A stretch of DNA of 64,000 nucleotides from Protaetiibacter larvae. Lineage in GTDB: Bacteria > Actinomycetota > Actinomycetes > Actinomycetales > Microbacteriaceae. Shown in pieces: positions 6,871-15,534 of this stretch (the first letter of the stretch is position 1; every line of letters begins with the position of its first letter). Under the pieces are notes generated by a model. The model was not told the origin of the DNA. It did not search any database and saw only the letters and a program-made list of their open reading frames with translations. The stretch is taken from positions 2,418,001 to 2,482,000 of the forward strand of contig NZ_CP043504.1 of the NCBI RefSeq assembly GCF_008365275.1, read 5' to 3'. The position numbers were made by a program, and so were the translations under genes.

Positions 6871-7775
6871 CCGTGTGCCGCACGCGCCGCCGCCCCCGGC
6901 CGGATGACGCCGCTGCCGCCGCCGACGATCGCGGCGGGCGAGGCGGAGTGATGCGGTGCCTCGATGGGCGGTCGGGTCGCGAGCGAACGCCCCACCGGCA
7001 GCCCGGCGAGCGAGCGGATCGAGCTGACCTCGATCGCGGCACGCTCGTCGAGGTCGGGCAGGATGCCCGGCAGCCGCGAGGCGATCATGGTCTTGCCCGC
7101 ACCCGGCGGGCCGAGCAGGAACATGTGGTGGCCGCCGGCCGCGGCGACCTGCACCGCCTCCACGGCGTCCCGGTTGCCGATCACCTCGGCGAGGTCACCC
7201 GGCTGTTCGACGACGGCAGGGGCGGCGGCAGGCACGAGCGGCTCGACCTCGATCGGGTCGAGCGCCGCGCCGTGCCAGATCGCCGCGTCGCGCAGACTCG
7301 GGACCGCCACCACGCGGACGCCCGGCACGAGAGCCGCCTCGTCGGCGTTGCCGGCCGGCACGAGCACGGTGTCGAATCCGGCGCGCTCCGCGGCGAGCAC
7401 CATCGGTAGGACGCCGCGCGACGGCCGCAGGCGACCATCGAGCCCCAGCTCGCCGAGGTGCACGACCCCCGCGACGGACACCGGGTCGACGAGGCCGTCG
7501 GCGGCGAGCAGCGCGAGAGCGATCCCGAGGTCGAACGCGGACCCGGTCTTCGGCAGCGACGCCGGCGAGAGGTTGATCGTGACCCGCCCGCTCGGAAAGC
7601 CGAACCCCGCGTTGCCGACCGCCGAGCGCACGCGCGCCTTCGCCTCGCCGAGTGCCGCATCCGGGAGCCCCACGAGCACGAACGCCGGAAGACCGCCTGT
7701 GGTGTCGGCCTCGATCTCGACGAGTGCGCCGTCGAGCCCCAGCAGCGCAACCGCGTGGGCGCGGCCGACGCCCAT
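6852..7775 (-). pseudogene. comM: 5' part of comM (YifB, Mg-chelatase-like AAA ATPase), interrupted by the phage element
   Basis: The frame encodes the first 308 residues of a ComM/YifB protein, normally about 500 long. The N-terminal Lon/ChlI-like fold ('VGLPDAALGEAKARVRSAV', 'ITINLSPASLPKTGSAFDL' type sequence) is followed by Walker A GPPGAGKT at 222-229 and Walker B LFLDE at 304-308, where homology stops. ComM is the branch-migration helicase used in natural transformation. The insertion removes the second half of the ATPase, including the sensor region, so the copy should be inactive while the element is integrated. The start overlaps the yraN stop (ATGA). Confidence 0.93.
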
Positions 7776-8131
7776 CAGAACACCCCCACGAGGTGCTCGA
7801 TGCGAGGATCCGCGTCGCGGGGTGCCAGCACCGCCACCGCGTCGATGCGGATGCGGCCGCGTTCATGCGGATGCGCCGCGCACCACTCGCGCGCGAGCCT
7901 GCGCAACCGAGCGAGCTTGACGGGGGTGATCGCCTCGAAGGGATGCCCGAATGCGGTCGAACTGCGTGTCTTCACCTCGACGAAGACGACGGCATCGCCA
8001 TCCCGCACCACGAGGTCGATCTCACCCTGCCGACAGCGCCAGTTGCGCTCGATCAGCCGGTAGCCGCGTGCCAGGAGGTGCCGCTCGGCGAGGCGCTCGC
8101 CGCGCCTGCCCAGTTCGTCTTTCGCCGCCAT
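7775..8131 (-). CDS. yraN: YraN family (UPF0102) nuclease-like protein
   Basis: A 118-residue protein with the family core 'LGRRGERLAERHLLARGYRLIERNWRCRQGEIDLVVRDGD' and 'VVFVEVKTRSS', a restriction-endonuclease-like fold with the E-I-D-L-V and E-V-K catalytic pattern. The ATG at 8131 is chosen because the family begins there; an upstream ATG adds 17 unrelated residues. It lies directly before comM, its usual place, with overlapping stop and start. Its cellular substrate is not established. Confidence 0.9.
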   Translation of the reverse strand: MAAKDELGRRGERLAERHLLARGYRLIERNWRCRQGEIDLVVRDGDAVVFVEVKTRSSTAFGHPFEAITPVKLARLRRLAREWCAAHPHERGRIRIDAVAVLAPRDADPRIEHLVGVF

Positions 8132-8258
8132 GACCGAGAGCCTGACGGTCGTCGCGACGGCACGACCGCGGGATCCGCGCATCCGCGCGGTGGCAGCGGG
8201 CGCCCCGACTGGGGAGGAGCGGAGTCGGCGCCCCGGAGGGCCCGCTTAGGCTCGACGG

Positions 8259-8477
8259 GTGACCATCGCTCTCGGAATCCTGCTGCTCGTCAACGCCGCC
8301 TTCAACGTGCTCACCTGGCCGACCTTCCTGCGTCGGGTCGCCCGCGACCCCCGTGCCCGGGACGCGTCGGGACAGGCGACCCGCTTCCTGCGCGTGCACC
8401 AGGTGCTCGTCGCGATCGCGATCGTGCTCGCCGTCGCCTCCGCGGTGTGCGGGATCTGGGCACTCGCCGCGGGGTGA
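8259..8477 (+). CDS. SCO4848-family small membrane protein
   Basis: The 72-residue protein, from a GTG, has two predicted membrane spans (about residues 3-20 and 47-70) separated by a basic loop 'RRVARDPRARDASGQATRF'. The pattern 'VNAAFNVLTWPTFLRRVA' matches the SCO4848 membrane family of actinobacteria. Its function is unknown; the Streptomyces relative is known as the integration site of phage phiBT1. It stands alone on the plus strand amid leftward housekeeping genes. Confidence 0.8.
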   Translation: MTIALGILLLVNAAFNVLTWPTFLRRVARDPRARDASGQATRFLRVHQVLVAIAIVLAVASAVCGIWALAAG

Positions 8478-8529
8478 CCCGCCACGGGGTGACCCACCGC
8501 GAGACGAACCGCGCACGAGCGACCGGCAC

Positions 8530-8549
8530 GGACGCCGCCACAGGCGTCC
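8530..8549. terminator. Hairpin between convergent genes
   Basis: A perfect 7-bp stem (8530-8536 with 8543-8549, 6-nt loop) lies between the rightward SCO4848-like gene and the leftward DUF2469 gene. No clear T-run follows on either strand. Confidence 0.5.
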
Positions 8550-8558
8550 GGCATCCGG

Positions 8559-8882
8559 CTACTCGTCGAGCGCGAGCTCCTTCGGAAGCTCGAGATCCTT
8601 GTCGCCGCGCACCTCGACGTTGACGTCCTTGAAGGTGAGCACCCGCACGCTCTTCACGAAGCGGTCGGAGCGGTAGACATCCCACACCCACACGTCGTTC
8701 ATCGTGAGCTCGAAGTAGAAGTCGTGCTCGGTGTCGTGGCGCTCGAGAGAGACGTCGTTCGCGAGATAGAAGCGGCGCTCCGTCTCGATCACGTACTTGA
8801 ACTGCCCCACGACATCGCGGTACTCGCGGTACAGGGCCAGCTCGACCTCGCGGTCGTAGTCGTCGAACTCGTCCTCGTCCAT
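8559..8882 (-). CDS. DUF2469 domain-containing protein
   Basis: This 107-residue acidic protein begins 'MDEDEFDDYDREVELALYRE' and continues 'YRDVVGQFKYVIETERRFYLAN', the recognisable signature of the actinobacterial DUF2469 family. It is always found next to rnhB and yraN, as here. No biochemical role is known. Confidence 0.93.
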   Translation of the reverse strand: MDEDEFDDYDREVELALYREYRDVVGQFKYVIETERRFYLANDVSLERHDTEHDFYFELTMNDVWVWDVYRSDRFVKSVRVLTFKDVNVEVRGDKDLELPKELALDE

Positions 8883-8922
8883 CCTGAGAAGTGTAGTTCG
8901 GCCGCGGCGGGTCCGATGCCGC

Positions 8923-9588
8923 TCAGAACAGCGCGGGCTGCTTCAGCCAGCTCCACCGGTGCAACGCGCTCGACCCCATCCTGCCGATCGCCGCATAGTG
9001 CGACGCGGACGCGTAGCCCTTGTTGCTCACCCACTCGTAGCCCGGATGCACGGCATCCGCCTCGATCATCAGCCGGTCGCGGTGCACCTTCGCGAGCACG
9101 GATGCCGCGGCCACCGTGGCGCAATCGCGGTCGGCCTTCACGCGCGTGACGACGCGCGGACGCGATGCCGCCGGCCAGCCGTCGAGCGCCGGGGTGAGCC
9201 AGTCGTGCGAGCCGTCGAGCACGACGACCGCAGTCTCGACCGACACGCCGGCCTCGCACAGCGCCTCCAGACCGCGGAGCGCGGCGAGCCCCAGCCCGGC
9301 GATGATGCCGAGGCCGTCGACCTCCGCATTGTCGGCGAGCCCCACGGCCGAGAACGGCGACCAGGCGAGCACCTCCGGGTGCAGGGCCTCGCGCCTGGGC
9401 TCCGAGAGCAGCTTCGAGTCGCGCAGGCCGACCGGGATCCCGTCGACATCCGCGAAGAACGCCCCCAGCCCGACCGCGACCGGGCCGGCGATCGCCCCGC
9501 GACCGACCTCGTCGCAGCCGATCACGAGCGTCGCCCCGTCGTGGAACAACGCGCGCTCGAACTCGAGCGTCGGATCGGCGACGCTCAT
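8923..9588 (-). CDS. rnhB: Ribonuclease HII
   Basis: The 221-residue enzyme removes ribonucleotides from RNA-DNA hybrids. The active-site motif DEVGRG is at 26-31, with further acidic residues at Asp-125 ('VVLDGSHDW') and Asp-153 ('VKADRDCATVAAASVLAKVHRD'). The ATG at 9588 overlaps the lepB stop, so the two are translationally coupled in the conserved rplS-lepB-rnhB order. Confidence 0.97.
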   Translation of the reverse strand: MSVADPTLEFERALFHDGATLVIGCDEVGRGAIAGPVAVGLGAFFADVDGIPVGLRDSKLLSEPRREALHPEVLAWSPFSAVGLADNAEVDGLGIIAGLGLAALRGLEALCEAGVSVETAVVVLDGSHDWLTPALDGWPAASRPRVVTRVKADRDCATVAAASVLAKVHRDRLMIEADAVHPGYEWVSNKGYASASHYAAIGRMGSSALHRWSWLKQPALF

Positions 9589-10448
9589 CCGCCCGAGGTG
9601 TCCGTCGTCGACGGTTCGAGCGCCGGCGCCCCGGAGTTCTCGACCGCGGGGGTGGTCGGATCCGGCACGTCCGCGAAGGTCGTCGGGTAGTTGTCGAGCC
9701 AGGTCCAACGGCTCACCGGCCAGGTGATGAGGATCGCGCGGCCCACCACATGGTCGATCGGCACGAAGCCGTTGCCGGGCTTGTCGCGGTTGTAGCGGGA
9801 GTCCTGGGAGTTGTAGCGGTTGTCGCCCATCACCCACAGCGAATCGGCGGGCACCGTCACCTCGAAGTCGTCGCGCGAGACCTTCGTGACGCCGGGGCCG
9901 AGCTTGACGTAGGCGGACTCGTCGAGCGGCACCCCGTTGACGGTCATCTGACCGAAGTCGTTGCAGCACGCGACCGTGTCGCCGGGCAGACCGATCACGC
10001 GCTTGATGAGGTGGTCGTTCGAGTCCGGCGCCGTGAGGCCGACGATCGACAGCAGCCAGTCGAAGAACCCGGCCACCGGGTTCTGCTCGACCGGCGGCAC
10101 GGGGTCGAGCCAGCCGCCCGGATCCTGGAACACGATCACGTCCCCGCGCTGGATCGGCATGAGCTTCGGCTCGAGCTGGTTGACGATGATCCGGTCGTTC
10201 TTGAGGAGCGTGTCCTCCATCGACTCCGACGGGATGTAGAACGAGCGGATCAGGAAGGTCTTGATGAGGAAGGAGATGACGACCGCGGCGACGATGATGA
10301 GCGCCACATCCCGCAGGAACAGGCCGAAGCTGCGCTTGCGCGAGACCTCCTCCCGGCGCTTCTTCGCGTTGCGCGACGTCGGCTCCGCCTCCTCGGGAAC
10401 GGTGGAATCGGCGGTCACCGTCTCGGGTGCGTCCGTGTCGTCGCTCAT
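9585..10448 (-). CDS. lepB: Signal peptidase I
   Basis: The 287-residue membrane protease cleaves signal peptides of exported proteins. A hydrophilic N-terminal tail is followed by one membrane span (about 47-65), then the catalytic serine Ser-76 in 'YIPSESMEDTL' and the general base Lys-149 in 'HLIKRVIGLPGD', with the conserved 'VMGDNRYNSQDSR' box further on. It lies between rplS and rnhB in the usual actinobacterial order. Confidence 0.96.
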   Translation of the reverse strand: MSDDTDAPETVTADSTVPEEAEPTSRNAKKRREEVSRKRSFGLFLRDVALIIVAAVVISFLIKTFLIRSFYIPSESMEDTLLKNDRIIVNQLEPKLMPIQRGDVIVFQDPGGWLDPVPPVEQNPVAGFFDWLLSIVGLTAPDSNDHLIKRVIGLPGDTVACCNDFGQMTVNGVPLDESAYVKLGPGVTKVSRDDFEVTVPADSLWVMGDNRYNSQDSRYNRDKPGNGFVPIDHVVGRAILITWPVSRWTWLDNYPTTFADVPDPTTPAVENSGAPALEPSTTDTSGG

Positions 10449-10499
10449 GTCTCCCCTGAAGTCTCTGCAAGCATATGCGGCGCATCCTGAGAGACGAGA

Positions 10500-10531
10500 A
10501 AGCCCGGCCCCGCGATCGCGGAACCGGGCTC
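10500..10531 (-). terminator. Rho-independent terminator of rplS
   Basis: Read on the minus strand, the arms 10524-10530 and 10501-10507 form a perfect 7-bp stem that encloses a second GC-rich palindrome, followed by TTTCTCG. It lies 20 bases after the rplS stop and separates rplS from lepB. Confidence 0.75.
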
Positions 10532-10550
10532 TCGAAGAGGTCGCGGACGA

Positions 10551-10898
10551 CTACGCGTCGCGCTTTTCCTTGATCTTGGCCTTCTTGCCGCGCAGTTCGC
10601 GCAGGTAGTAGAGCTTCGCGCGGCGCACGTCACCGCGGGTGACGACCTCGATGTGGTCGATCACCGGGGAGTGCACGGGGAAGGTGCGCTCGACGCCCAC
10701 CTGGAAGCTCACCTTGCGGACGGTGAAGGTCTCGCGGACGCCCTCGTTGGCACGGGCGATCACGACGCCCTGGAACACCTGGATACGGCTGCGCGAGCCT
10801 TCGATGATGTTCACGTGCACCTTGACGGTGTCGCCGGGACGGAAGTCGGGGATGTCGGAACGGAGGGATGCAGCGTCGACGTCGTCGAGGATGTGCAT
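10551..10898 (-). CDS. rplS: 50S ribosomal protein L19
   Basis: A 115-residue ribosomal protein of the large subunit at the 30S-50S interface. Sequence such as '[31 protein letters not shown]' and the ending '[19 protein letters not shown]' is diagnostic. The ATG at 10898 (MHILDD) is preferred over one nine codons upstream, which adds unrelated residues. The 156-bp leader upstream contains a hairpin (10978-10984 with 10995-11001). Confidence 0.97.
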   Translation of the reverse strand: MHILDDVDAASLRSDIPDFRPGDTVKVHVNIIEGSRSRIQVFQGVVIARANEGVRETFTVRKVSFQVGVERTFPVHSPVIDHIEVVTRGDVRRAKLYYLRELRGKKAKIKEKRDA

Positions 10899-11054
10899 GG
10901 GAGCTTCGCCTTCTGCGACCGCCACAGGTCGAACGCGGGTATCGAGAATCAGGGATGGAGTGGCGCTTCACGCGGCGACGGCCCCCCTGTGGCAGGGCCG
11001 TGCGGAAGCACAAGGAGCAATTCTGCCATACGCGGGGCCTCCCCCGCGACTCGG

Positions 11055-11552
11055 TCAGCCGCGCTGGTCGGTGACATCCTCCGAGGTCACCACGATGACC
11101 TCGCCGATGTCGACCGGGCGCTGCTGCGGCACCGAGGCGCGCGCGCCGCGGGTGGTCGCATCGATGTCGTCCATGACCGCCCGCACCCGACGACGGCCCT
11201 CGGTGACGAGCTGCCAGAGCGCGAGCCAGAACGCGGCCAGAACGAGCACCACCGCGGCGACCACGAGGCCCGGATGCGTCACGAAGCCGGTCGCCGCGAG
11301 CACCGCCCAGAGCGCCGCGAGCACACCGGCATCCCCCCACGACACCGCCGCGGCCTGACGGACCCCCGGGCGCCAGACGATGAGGCCGCCGATCACGAGC
11401 AGCGCGAGGAACAGGATCGGGCTCACCACGAGAGCGCCGACGAAGCCCCAGCCGAGGCCGTCGACGAGGATGCCGTGGCCGATGAGCACCCACAGCGGCA
11501 GCACGAAGGCCAACGGGAACAGCAGGCGGTAGACGACGCGGCGGACGACCAT
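11055..11552 (-). CDS. Hypothetical membrane protein with four spans
   Basis: A 165-residue protein with four strongly hydrophobic segments in roughly the first 110 residues and a polar, basic cytoplasmic tail ('TEGRRRVRAVMDDIDATTRGARASVPQQ'). No family was recognised beyond a general actinobacterial membrane protein. It lies upstream of rplS on the same strand and divergent from map. Confidence 0.7.
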   Translation of the reverse strand: MVVRRVVYRLLFPLAFVLPLWVLIGHGILVDGLGWGFVGALVVSPILFLALLVIGGLIVWRPGVRQAAAVSWGDAGVLAALWAVLAATGFVTHPGLVVAAVVLVLAAFWLALWQLVTEGRRRVRAVMDDIDATTRGARASVPQQRPVDIGEVIVVTSEDVTDQRG

Positions 11553-11574
11553 CGGCCAAGGCTACGCTTTTCGG

Positions 11575-12345
11575 GTGATAGAACTCCGAACGCCCGCTGA
11601 GATCGAGCAGATGAAGGCCGCAGGCCGATTCGTGGCGAGCGTGCTCGAGGCGACGCGCGACGCCGCCGACGTCGGGGTGAACCTCCTGGAGCTCGACCGC
11701 CTCGCGCATGACATGATCCGCGCGGCGGGGGCCGAGAGCTGCTACATCGACTACCACCCCTCCTTCGGCGGATCGAAGTTCGGCAAGGCCATCTGCACCT
11801 CCGTCAACGACGCCGTGCTGCACGGGCTCCCCCACGACTACCGGCTGCGCGACGGCGACCTGCTGTCACTCGACTTCGCCGCATCCGTCGACGGCTGGGT
11901 CGCCGACTCGGCGCTCTCGCTCGTGGTGGGTGACGCCGACCCCGCTGACCTCGCGCTCATCGACACGGTCGAGCGGGCGCTCGAGGCCGGCATCGCCGCC
12001 GCGACGGTCGGCAACCGGATCGGCGACATCTCGGCATCCATCGGCGACGTGGCGGACGCCGCGGGACTGTCGGTCAACCTCGACTTCGGCGGGCACGGCG
12101 TGGGCCGCGTGATGCACGGCGACCCGCACATCCCGAACGACGGGCGCCGCAAGCGCGGGCTGCCGCTGCGCGCGGGGCTGGTGTTCGCGATCGAGCCGTG
12201 GTTCATGCAGACCACCGACGAGATCTACACCGACAAGGACGGCTGGACGCTGCGCTCCCGCGACGGCTCCCGCGGCGCCCACGTGGAGCACACGGTGGCC
12301 ATCACGCCCGACGGCCCCCTCGTGCTGACCGCCCGCACCAGCTGA
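11575..12345 (+). CDS. map: Methionine aminopeptidase, type I
   Basis: The 256-residue enzyme removes N-terminal methionine from new proteins. Metal ligands are seen in 'LSLDFAASVDGWVADSAL' (two Asp), 'GHGVGRVMHG' (His), 'FAIEPWF' (Glu) and 'HVEHTVAIT' (Glu). The GTG start lies only a few bases after a TACGCT hexamer (11563-11568), so the message is probably leaderless. It stands divergent from the membrane protein gene and convergent with trmD. Confidence 0.96.
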   Translation: MIELRTPAEIEQMKAAGRFVASVLEATRDAADVGVNLLELDRLAHDMIRAAGAESCYIDYHPSFGGSKFGKAICTSVNDAVLHGLPHDYRLRDGDLLSLDFAASVDGWVADSALSLVVGDADPADLALIDTVERALEAGIAAATVGNRIGDISASIGDVADAAGLSVNLDFGGHGVGRVMHGDPHIPNDGRRKRGLPLRAGLVFAIEPWFMQTTDEIYTDKDGWTLRSRDGSRGAHVEHTVAITPDGPLVLTARTS

Positions 12346-12353
12346 TGCGCTTC

Positions 12354-12429
12354 ATGGCGCAGCTGGAGCCGTGACCTTGCGGCGGGGGAAACGCCTCCCG
12401 CCGCGCGGTCGTAGCTCCAGCCGCGCCAT
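12354..12429. repeat. 76-bp palindromic repeat, family A, copy 1
   Basis: Outer arms of 16 bp (12354-12369 with 12414-12429, one mismatch) and inner arms of 7 bp (12380-12386 with 12397-12403) form a two-step hairpin around a GGAAACGCCT loop. The same sequence at the same length occurs at 25905-25980, 42923-42998 and 51015-51090. This copy fills the gap between convergent map and trmD. Confidence 0.93.
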
Positions 12430-12435
12430 GACCGC

Positions 12436-13131
12436 TCAGTCGCGGAGGAGCTCGGGGCGGATGCGGCGCGTGCGCTCGAGCTGCTGCTCGCGGCGCCAGG
12501 CGGCGATCGCCGCGTGGTTGCCCGACAGCAGCACGGGCGGGGTCTCGAGCTCGCGCCAGACGGCGGGCTTGGTGTAGCTCGGGTACTCGAGCAGGCCGTC
12601 CTCGTGGCTCTCCTCGACGAGCGACTCCGGGTTGCCGACCATGCCCGGCACGAGCCGCCCCGCCGCCTCGATGATCGCCATCGCGGCCACCTCGCCGCCG
12701 TTGAGCACGTAGTCGCCGAGGCTCAGCTCCCGCACGGCCGCCACCTCGGGGCGGGTGCGCGTGTGGTCAACGACACGCTGGTCGATGCCCTCGTAGCGCC
12801 CGCAGCAGAACACCAGGTGCGGCGCATCCGCGAGTTCGCGCGCGACGGGCTGCCGGAACAGCTCGCCGGCGGGCGTCGGGAAGACGACCACGGCATCCGC
12901 CGTCCCCGCGAGGATCGTGTCGAGCGCCTCGCCCCACGGCTCCGGCTTCATGACCATGCCCGCGCCGCCCCCAGTCGGGGTGTCGTCGACGGTGCGATGG
13001 CGGTCGTGGGTGAAACCCCGCAGATCGTGCACGCGGATGTCGATGAGGCCCGACTGGCGGGCCTTGCCGAGCAGCGACACGTCGAGCACCGAGAAGAACT
13101 CGGGGAAGATCGTGACGACGTCGATGCGCAC
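12436..13131 (-). CDS. trmD: tRNA (guanine-37-N1)-methyltransferase
   Basis: The 231-residue enzyme makes m1G37 in tRNA. It starts at a GTG read as '[13 protein letters not shown]', the family N-terminus; the frame extends upstream but without homology. The SPOUT knot is visible in '[13 protein letters not shown]', '[15 protein letters not shown]' and '[21 protein letters not shown]'. It belongs with rimM upstream, but a foreign gene has been inserted between the two. Confidence 0.97.
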   Translation of the reverse strand: MRIDVVTIFPEFFSVLDVSLLGKARQSGLIDIRVHDLRGFTHDRHRTVDDTPTGGGAGMVMKPEPWGEALDTILAGTADAVVVFPTPAGELFRQPVARELADAPHLVFCCGRYEGIDQRVVDHTRTRPEVAAVRELSLGDYVLNGGEVAAMAIIEAAGRLVPGMVGNPESLVEESHEDGLLEYPSYTKPAVWRELETPPVLLSGNHAAIAAWRREQQLERTRRIRPELLRD

Positions 13132-13149
13132 CCGTCGAGCGTATCGGGC

Positions 13150-13188
13150 GAAGTCCGACGCCCGGTGCCCTTCGCCTGCAGCGTGCGG
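13150..13188. repeat. Left direct repeat flanking the AbiEi/DUF559 gene
   Basis: These 39 bases match 14077-14115 at 31 of 39 positions in the same orientation, with identical last 14 bases (CCTGCAGCGTGCGG). It lies 18 bases upstream of the trmD start. Confidence 0.75.
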
Positions 13189-13280
13189 CTCATCCCCTCC
13201 CCACGTCGGAGTTCGTGCGCGCCTCCCCGAGTCGGTGCCGCGGTCGCGCGGCTCGGCCCGCACAGGGCGAGGCTGCGGAC

Positions 13281-14078
13281 ATGACCCAACACATCCTCGA
13301 CACCGCCACCCTCCGCGCGCACGGGTTCACGAGTCGCGCGATCGCGCAAGCGCTCGCCGAGCACCGGCTGGTGAAGCTCCGCCGCGGGAAGTACGCGCGC
13401 CCCGATGCGCCCCCCGAGCTCCTCGCGGCCGCCCGCGCGGGCGGGCGGTTGAGCTGCGTTTCCGCGCTCGCCCACCACGGCGCATGGACGCTCGAACACA
13501 CCCTCCATGTTCGGATCGCGCGGGGTGTCGCTGCCGCGGGGCGCGGGGTGCACATCCACTGGACCGACGAGCGCGGCTTCGGAGACGTCGACGACCCGGA
13601 GACCGCGCTCGGGATCGCGATCTCGTGCCTCACCTTCCGAGAGGCGGTGGTCGTGGTGGACTCCCTGGGCAACCGCGGCATCCTGCCGTGGGCGACGGTG
13701 GAGGCGGTCTGCCGACGGACGCCGCGGGGCCGCCGCGTGCTCGCGGCCGCGGACCCGAGGAGCGAGTCGGGGCTGGAGACCCTCGCGCGGCTCGCGCTCC
13801 GCTCGCGGCGGGTGCGCCTCCGCAGCCAGGTGCAGATTCCCGGGATCGGCCGGGTGGATCTTCTCATCGGCGACCGACTCGTGCTCGAGCTCGACGGTGA
13901 GAGCTTCCACGGCGATTTCGACCGTGACCGAGCGCGCGACCGCGCGCTGGTGCTGGCCGGGTACCTCGTGGTGCGCGTCAGCTACCGGCAGCTCATGGAC
14001 GACTGGGCGAGCGTGGAGGCGCAGCTCATGGAGCTGGTGCGACGCGGCGAGCACGTGCGGCGCCCGCTGCGCGGATGA
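13281..14078 (+). CDS. AbiEi antitoxin-like N-terminus fused to a DUF559 (Vsr-like) nuclease domain
   Basis: A 265-residue protein. The N-terminal part (about 1-75, '[34 protein letters not shown]') looks like the winged-helix AbiEi antitoxin domain. The C-terminal part (about 175-265, '[37 protein letters not shown]') has the restriction-fold pattern of DUF559 proteins, with a D...E-x-D active-site arrangement. No AbiEii toxin partner is adjacent. It runs against the surrounding operon, is flanked by 39-bp direct repeats, and its stop lies in the right repeat. Such solo proteins are frequent in actinobacteria; a defence or mobile-gene role is inference. The ATG at 13281 is chosen; upstream codons lack homology. 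Confidence 0.85.
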   Translation: MTQHILDTATLRAHGFTSRAIAQALAEHRLVKLRRGKYARPDAPPELLAAARAGGRLSCVSALAHHGAWTLEHTLHVRIARGVAAAGRGVHIHWTDERGFGDVDDPETALGIAISCLTFREAVVVVDSLGNRGILPWATVEAVCRRTPRGRRVLAAADPRSESGLETLARLALRSRRVRLRSQVQIPGIGRVDLLIGDRLVLELDGESFHGDFDRDRARDRALVLAGYLVVRVSYRQLMDDWASVEAQLMELVRRGEHVRRPLRG

Positions 14079-14115
14079 AATCCGACGCACGCCGAGCTAT
14101 GCCTGCAGCGTGCGG
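14077..14115. repeat. Right direct repeat flanking the AbiEi/DUF559 gene
   Basis: Same-orientation partner of 13150-13188 (31 of 39 identical). It overlaps the last two bases of the AbiEi/DUF559 stop codon and ends eight bases before the rimM stop. The pair therefore brackets the inserted gene almost exactly. Confidence 0.75.
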
Positions 14116-14122
14116 GCGAAGG

Positions 14123-14704
14123 TCACTCGGCGTCGGATTCCGGGGCGGGGTCGGGGTCGGGGAGGTCCTCGAAGAGGCCGGCGGGCGGGGTGAGGGTCAC
14201 GATGCCGGCGGCGATGTCGACCGTGGGCACGATCGCCGAGACGAACGGCACGAGCACCTCGCGGTCGCCCGCCTTCACGACGAGCAGATCCTGGGCGGGA
14301 AGATGCTCGACCCGCACGATCGACCCCACCTCGACGCCGTCACGCAGGGCGTGCAGGCCGACCAGCTGGTGGTCGTACCAGGCGTCGGGCTCCTGCTCGG
14401 CCGCGACGTCCGCGTCCACCCACAGGATCGCCTTCACGAGCGTCTCCGCCGCGGTGCGGTCGTCGATGCCGTCGAAGAACGCCACCGGATGCCCGTTGTA
14501 CCAGCGCAGCTCGGCGAGCTCGAGGCTCTTGCCGTGCCACGGGGACGAGGTGGGCACCTGCAGCGAGAACGTCGCGCCCGGCACGAAACGTTTCGCCGGG
14601 TCGTCGGTGTACAGCTCCACCTTGAGCGCACCCTTGAGGCCGTGCGCCTTGATGAGCCGCCCGACGCGCAGCTGAGTGGTGCCGGGGCGCTTCGCCCGGC
14701 TCAC
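14123..14704 (-). CDS. rimM: Ribosome maturation factor RimM
   Basis: The 193-residue 16S processing factor binds S19 and the 30S head. 'LRVGRLIKAHGLKGALKVELYTDDP' is the typical N-terminal barrel and 'WYDHQLVGLHAL' opens the PRC-barrel half. The GTG/ATG start region overlaps the KH-protein stop by four bases. The C-terminus is acidic. It lies in the rpsP-KH-rimM order. Confidence 0.96.
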   Translation of the reverse strand: MSRAKRPGTTQLRVGRLIKAHGLKGALKVELYTDDPAKRFVPGATFSLQVPTSSPWHGKSLELAELRWYNGHPVAFFDGIDDRTAAETLVKAILWVDADVAAEQEPDAWYDHQLVGLHALRDGVEVGSIVRVEHLPAQDLLVVKAGDREVLVPFVSAIVPTVDIAAGIVTLTPPAGLFEDLPDPDPAPESDAE

Positions 14705-14940
14705 GCCGCGTCGGTGTCGACGACGTCGACGCGCACGCGGCGACCGTCGGCGAGCGCGGTCACGAGGGCGCGCAGCGCCTTCGCGGTGCGCCCCGAGCGG
14801 CCGATGACGCGGCCGAGGTCCTCGGGGTGCACGCGCACCTCGAGGACCTCGCCGCGCGAGGTGCTCGACGAATCCACCTGCACGTCATCCGGGTGATCGA
14901 CGATCCCCTTGACGAGGTGCTCCAGGGCGGATGCGAGCAT
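14701..14940 (-). CDS. khpA: KH-domain RNA-binding protein (KhpA-type)
   Basis: A 79-residue single-KH protein with the GxxG loop in 'RVIGRSGRTAKALRALV' (about 44-60). It sits between rpsP and rimM as in most Gram-positive bacteria, where it pairs with KhpB to bind RNA. The ATG at 14940 is five bases upstream of the rpsP stop region. Confidence 0.93.
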   Translation of the reverse strand: MLASALEHLVKGIVDHPDDVQVDSSSTSRGEVLEVRVHPEDLGRVIGRSGRTAKALRALVTALADGRRVRVDVVDTDAA

Positions 14941-14944
14941 CGAA

Positions 14945-15406
14945 TTACTCCTTGTCGGCGTCGGCCGACTCGGCGGCCTCGGGCTCGACAGCGGCCTCGA
15001 CGACCTCGGACTCCTCGACCTCGGCGGCGGGCTCCGAGGCGACAGCAGCCTTCTTCTCGGCCTTCGGCTTGAGAACCGGCTTCTTCTTCTCGTCGGCGAC
15101 GAAGGCCACCGGGGCCTCCTTGGTCTTGAGGGTGCTCTTGGCACCCTTCTCGCCCTTGAAGGTGCCCCAGTCGCCGGTGATCTTGAGGATCGCGACGACC
15201 TGCTCGGTCGGCTGCGCGCCGACGCCGAGCCAGTACTGGGCGCGCTCGGAGTCGACCTCGATGAACGAGGGCTCCTCGGTGGGGTGGTACTTGCCGATCT
15301 CCTCGATCACGCGACCATCGCGCTTGGTGCGCGAGTCGGCGACGACGATGCGGTAGTACGGGGCACGGATCTTGCCGAGCCGCTTGAGGCGGATCTTGAC
15401 AGCCAC
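14945..15406 (-). CDS. rpsP: 30S ribosomal protein S16
   Basis: A 153-residue protein starting from a GTG with AGGAG eight bases upstream ('[25 protein letters not shown]'). The S16 core is about the first 85 residues. The long C-terminal extension (about 95-153), first Lys-rich and then Glu/Ala-rich, is typical of actinobacterial S16 and probably disordered. It heads the rpsP-khpA-rimM-trmD unit. Confidence 0.96.
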   Translation of the reverse strand: MAVKIRLKRLGKIRAPYYRIVVADSRTKRDGRVIEEIGKYHPTEEPSFIEVDSERAQYWLGVGAQPTEQVVAILKITGDWGTFKGEKGAKSTLKTKEAPVAFVADEKKKPVLKPKAEKKAAVASEPAAEVEESEVVEAAVEPEAAESADADKE

Positions 15407-15534
15407 AATTCTCCTGAAAACGTGTGTGTTGGGGTCGAACTGCTCCCGTGCGCGTGGGGGCACACTCCGGCAGAAAGCTCTGAAGGGGGATCCGTCGCGC
15501 CAGATAGAGGGTCGGGCGGCGCGGACCCAACGCA

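Noticed and set aside
5880-7775. A continuous 631-codon frame joining comM to sequence inside the integrase region.
   Set aside because: Only the first 308 codons match ComM; the rest is the out-of-frame reverse reading of integrase codons. It is an open frame by chance in GC-rich DNA.
13281-14078. A complete AbiE type IV toxin-antitoxin system.
   Set aside because: No AbiEii nucleotidyltransferase gene lies next to the AbiEi-like gene; both neighbours are rRNA and tRNA maturation genes.
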